Shown here one piece after another: positions 61,746-64,000 of a DNA stretch of 64,000 nucleotides. This stretch comes from Bog-473 sp963817735 (GTDB lineage Bacteria > Actinomycetota > Acidimicrobiia > Acidimicrobiales > RAAP-2). Within the stretch, counting starts at the first letter, position 1; each line of letters begins with the position of its first letter. The stretch is taken from positions 62,001 to 126,000 of the forward strand of contig CAWFPP010000001.1 in the NCBI GenBank assembly GCA_963817735.1, written 5' to 3'. The notes beneath the pieces are model-generated. The model was not told where the DNA came from. It ran no database searches and worked only from the letters and a program-made list of their open reading frames with translations. The position numbers and the translations under genes are program-made.

Positions 61746-64000
61746 CTCGAACGACCCCTCGAACGGCTCCTCGGGGTAGCCCCGCAGATTGACGAGCCAG
61801 CCAGAGCGACCGGGAAACGACACCACAGCGGGGCGCGCGGTCGGGTTGAAGACGCGGACCTCGAGGACACCGGCGACGCGGTGGAGCGCGCTGACCTCGG
61901 CCCCGTGCACGGTCAGCTCGCTACCCGCGGCCGGGCGCGGGCCACCGCCCAGGCTGAGGACGGGCTCCAGCGGGAGCAGCACGTCGTCGGCCAGCCGGTA
62001 GGGGTCGTCGCAGTCGAGCGCCAGCGCGTAGCGCAGCTCCACCCGCTTGCCGCGCATCTGCAGACCCTCCACTGGTGTGATCGGACCGGCGGGGAAGGGG
62101 CGGTAGGCCATGCCGAGTCGGGACAGCATGCCGGTGGAGCGCAGGACGGTCAGCGCCATGGTGTGTGCGGCGTCGCCCTCGATGTCGATCAGCTCGTACT
62201 CGCACACGCCCTCGTGGACCACCGTCAGCCCCCCGGCGCTGACGAAGCGGTTGGCGGGCGCAGTGGGCAGCCCGAACTCGTCGGGCCGGCCTTCGGCCGT
62301 CAACCCCCGCGTCACGACGGTGAAGGCGCTCTCGGCGTGCGAGTGCCGGGCGGGCTCGGGGAGTGGCAGGTGGGCCCGGAGGCGGTGGTCGCCGCTCGGG
62401 TTGACGAACGAGGTCACCACGCGCACGGTGGCGTCGTCGGCCCGTACCTCCACATCGGTGTCCACGTCGACCTGGTGCCCGCCGACGCGCGTCTGGGAGG
62501 AGCCGTCCACGTGATCGGGCCAGTCGTAGGTGCCCGTGATGCGCACACGCGCCCGGACCGGGCCGCGCTCGTCGACCCGGACGGTCACCGCCAGGGGCGC
62601 GTCCACGAAGGAGTCCTGCCGCGGCGGGGAGTAGTTGTACGAGTCGCCGAGGTCGCCGCCGTCCACCAACCGCCCGTAGCCCGCCCTGCCGTTCAGCGCG
62701 AAGGTGCCGGTCGCCGCGTCGACGTCGATGCGCACGAGTCCGTTGGTGAGCGCGACCGCACCGTCGGTCTCGCTCACCTCCACGGGGTGGGCCAGCGGGA
62801 CTGCCTCGAAGGCGCTCCAGCCATACGCCGGCACCTCGCCGGTGCGGGCCAGGATCTTCCGCGTCGCCGGCTGCTCCATGCCCACCCGGACCACGGCGTC
62901 CGGCCTGGCCCCGAGCCTCGTGTAGACGTCCTGTTTGGCCTCCGCGATAGGGACGCCGGGCTTCTCCTCGGTACCGACGGCGATGGTGATGTCGAAGCCC
63001 TCCTCGGTGTCTTCGATCAGCACGTCGTGAATCCATGCCTCGTCGTCGATCCTCGGTCCCTGCATCATCCCGAGCACGGTGCGGACGGTATCGGCGTCGA
63101 GCACCATCGATCCGGGGAGCCCGGACCGCTCGGAAACAACCTGCACGTCGGCGGGGGCCGGGCCGTCGGCGGGGACGATGAGCTCGACGACACCGGACCG
63201 GGCCCGCTGCGACGGGTTGAGCACCGTGGGGCCGACGTGGGACAGCGAACGGGCGAAGGTCTTCACGGCACGCTCGGCCAGGCCGGCGGCGATCGCGCGC
63301 GCCTCGGCGTAGCGGTGCAGGACGGCGTCGACGACGTCGTCGACGGAGCAGGCGCAGATGGAGTCGTGAGCGGAGTTGCGCACCATCTCGAGCCAGGCCA
63401 GTTCCAGCAGGCGGTCCGGGTAGTCCCCGGGCTCCTGGAACAACGCCGCCAGCGGCTCGGCGCGGCGCTCGAGCTCCCGCTCGGCCAGCGCGCCCCGGCG
63501 CTTCACGTCGACACGGTTCGAGGTGACGCCCATGAGCATGTTCGACCGGGCCCCCGAGCGCAGCTCACCGGCCACCGTCGTCAGACCTTCGGTGGGAGCG
63601 TTCGCCAGGTAGCGGGGGAGCGAGGTCACCTCGAAGTCGAAGTCGTCCTGCAGGTCGTTGGCCTCGGCGACGACCCGCCCCAGCCAGGGTTGGGGCATGA
63701 GGTGGTCGGACCCGTTCATGCACAGCAGGTCACCCATGAGGAAATCGGCCACTTCGGCCACGTTGTCGGCCGTCCGGCGGATCAATGCCTTGGCGTCGTC
63801 GGGGAGCGCCGCGGCGTTGCCGTAGCCGACAGGGAGGTACTCGGCCCGGACCGAGGAGCCGTCGGGGGCCTCCCAGACGAAGGCGTTCTTGGTCACCTGC
63901 GAGGGGACGCCCCGCCAGACCACGGCGTCGTGGAAGCCGGCCAGCCGGAGGATCTGGGGCATCTGCGCGATGTGGCCGAACATGTCGGGCAGGTAGCCCA
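61701..64000 (-). CDS. Alpha-mannosidase, GH38 family, partial
   Basis: About 766 residues are visible on the minus strand; the N-terminus lies beyond the right edge. The first visible residues (GYLPDMFGHIAQMPQIL) match the GH38 segment around the PD.FGH motif, and the reading frame continues through MNGSDHLMPQP, the linker and the C-terminal beta-domain (GYGRLVDGGDLGDSYNYSPP). GH38 enzymes remove alpha-mannose from glycans or mannosylglycerate-type compounds. No signal peptide can be judged. It ends inside the cyclase gene (45-base convergent overlap). Confidence 0.88.
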   Translation of the reverse strand, partial: GYLPDMFGHIAQMPQILRLAGFHDAVVWRGVPSQVTKNAFVWEAPDGSSVRAEYLPVGYGNAAALPDDAKALIRRTADNVAEVADFLMGDLLCMNGSDHLMPQPWLGRVVAEANDLQDDFDFEVTSLPRYLANAPTEGLTTVAGELRSGARSNMLMGVTSNRVDVKRRGALAERELERRAEPLAALFQEPGDYPDRLLELAWLEMVRNSAHDSICACSVDDVVDAVLHRYAEARAIAAGLAERAVKTFARSLSHVGPTVLNPSQRARSGVVELIVPADGPAPADVQVVSERSGLPGSMVLDADTVRTVLGMMQGPRIDDEAWIHDVLIEDTEEGFDITIAVGTEEKPGVPIAEAKQDVYTRLGARPDAVVRVGMEQPATRKILARTGEVPAYGWSAFEAVPLAHPVEVSETDGAVALTNGLVRIDVDAATGTFALNGRAGYGRLVDGGDLGDSYNYSPPRQDSFVDAPLAVTVRVDERGPVRARVRITGTYDWPDHVDGSSQTRVGGHQVDVDTDVEVRADDATVRVVTSFVNPSGDHRLRAHLPLPEPARHSHAESAFTVVTRGLTAEGRPDEFGLPTAPANRFVSAGGLTVVHEGVCEYELIDIEGDAAHTMALTVLRSTGMLSRLGMAYRPFPAGPITPVEGLQMRGKRVELRYALALDCDDPYRLADDVLLPLEPVLSLGGGPRPAAGSELTVHGAEVSALHRVAGVLEVRVFNPTARPAVVSFPGRSGWLVNLRGYPEEPFEGSFELRPFGIATARLRHA

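Overview
The window is high-GC DNA with dense, mostly overlapping operons and actinobacterial marker genes: a complete Mce importer with six Mce proteins, a PafB-PafC protein, an F420 biosynthesis gene (cofC) with an F420-type reductase, and Flp/Tad pili. Many genes have a TANNNT -10 box 6 to 9 bases before a start codon that lacks a ribosome binding site, which points to leaderless transcription. A deep-branching actinobacterium, possibly class Acidimicrobiia, fits best; this placement is inference from gene content, not from a marker-gene tree.

Layout. 1-8.4 kb: a Flp/Tad pilus island. Two pseudopilin-like genes (TadG-like, TadE-like) run leftward, cpaB-cpaE-tadA-tadB-tadC run rightward, then come a LuxR-type regulator and two near-identical Flp pilins. 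Four transcription units of this island share an upstream motif GGTC-N7-CCTAT. 8.7-9.8 kb: type II glutamine synthetase. 9.8-23.2 kb: the Mce system. An MlaF/MceG-type ATPase and an unusual ECF sigma factor (sigma domains, then a membrane helix, then about 280 residues of Gly/Val/Thr repeat) run leftward. Two YrbE permeases, MceA-F and a Mce-associated protein run rightward. 23.2-23.5 kb: a candidate structured RNA of about 275 nt, closed by a perfect 11-bp stem that begins where its promoter would start transcription. 23.5-29.9 kb: secA, prfB, ftsE, ftsX. 29.9-34.1 kb: a membrane glycosyltransferase, ssb, msrB and small membrane proteins. 34.1-41.1 kb: an amidohydrolase, then a fadE30-ipdF-fadD3-like trio matching the mycobacterial pathway for the last rings of cholesterol, an alcohol dehydrogenase and a sugar-phosphate nucleotidyltransferase. 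41.1-50 kb: dxs, an MFS protein, a hotdog thioesterase, tldD/tldE, an FmdB-type protein, moaC and a carboxyltransferase. 50-54.9 kb: an Erm/KsgA-type methyltransferase, a CtaG-type protein, a fused PafB-PafC and an F420-type reductase. 54.9-58.7 kb: a MobF relaxase facing a TraG/VirD4 coupling protein, followed by a Lys/Ala/Pro-repeat histone-like protein. 58.7-64 kb: cofC, gpsA, a class III cyclase and a partial alpha-mannosidase that runs off the right edge.

How the parts fit. The Mce importer (lipid or sterol uptake) and the fadE30-ipdF-fadD3 trio could serve one sterol-using lifestyle, although they lie 12 kb apart. The pilus island looks like one regulon. Four conserved genes (yrbE-A, rmlA-like, MFS, pafBC) each carry one extra base in a short run of identical bases. 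The shared pattern suggests sequencing or assembly error more than gene decay.
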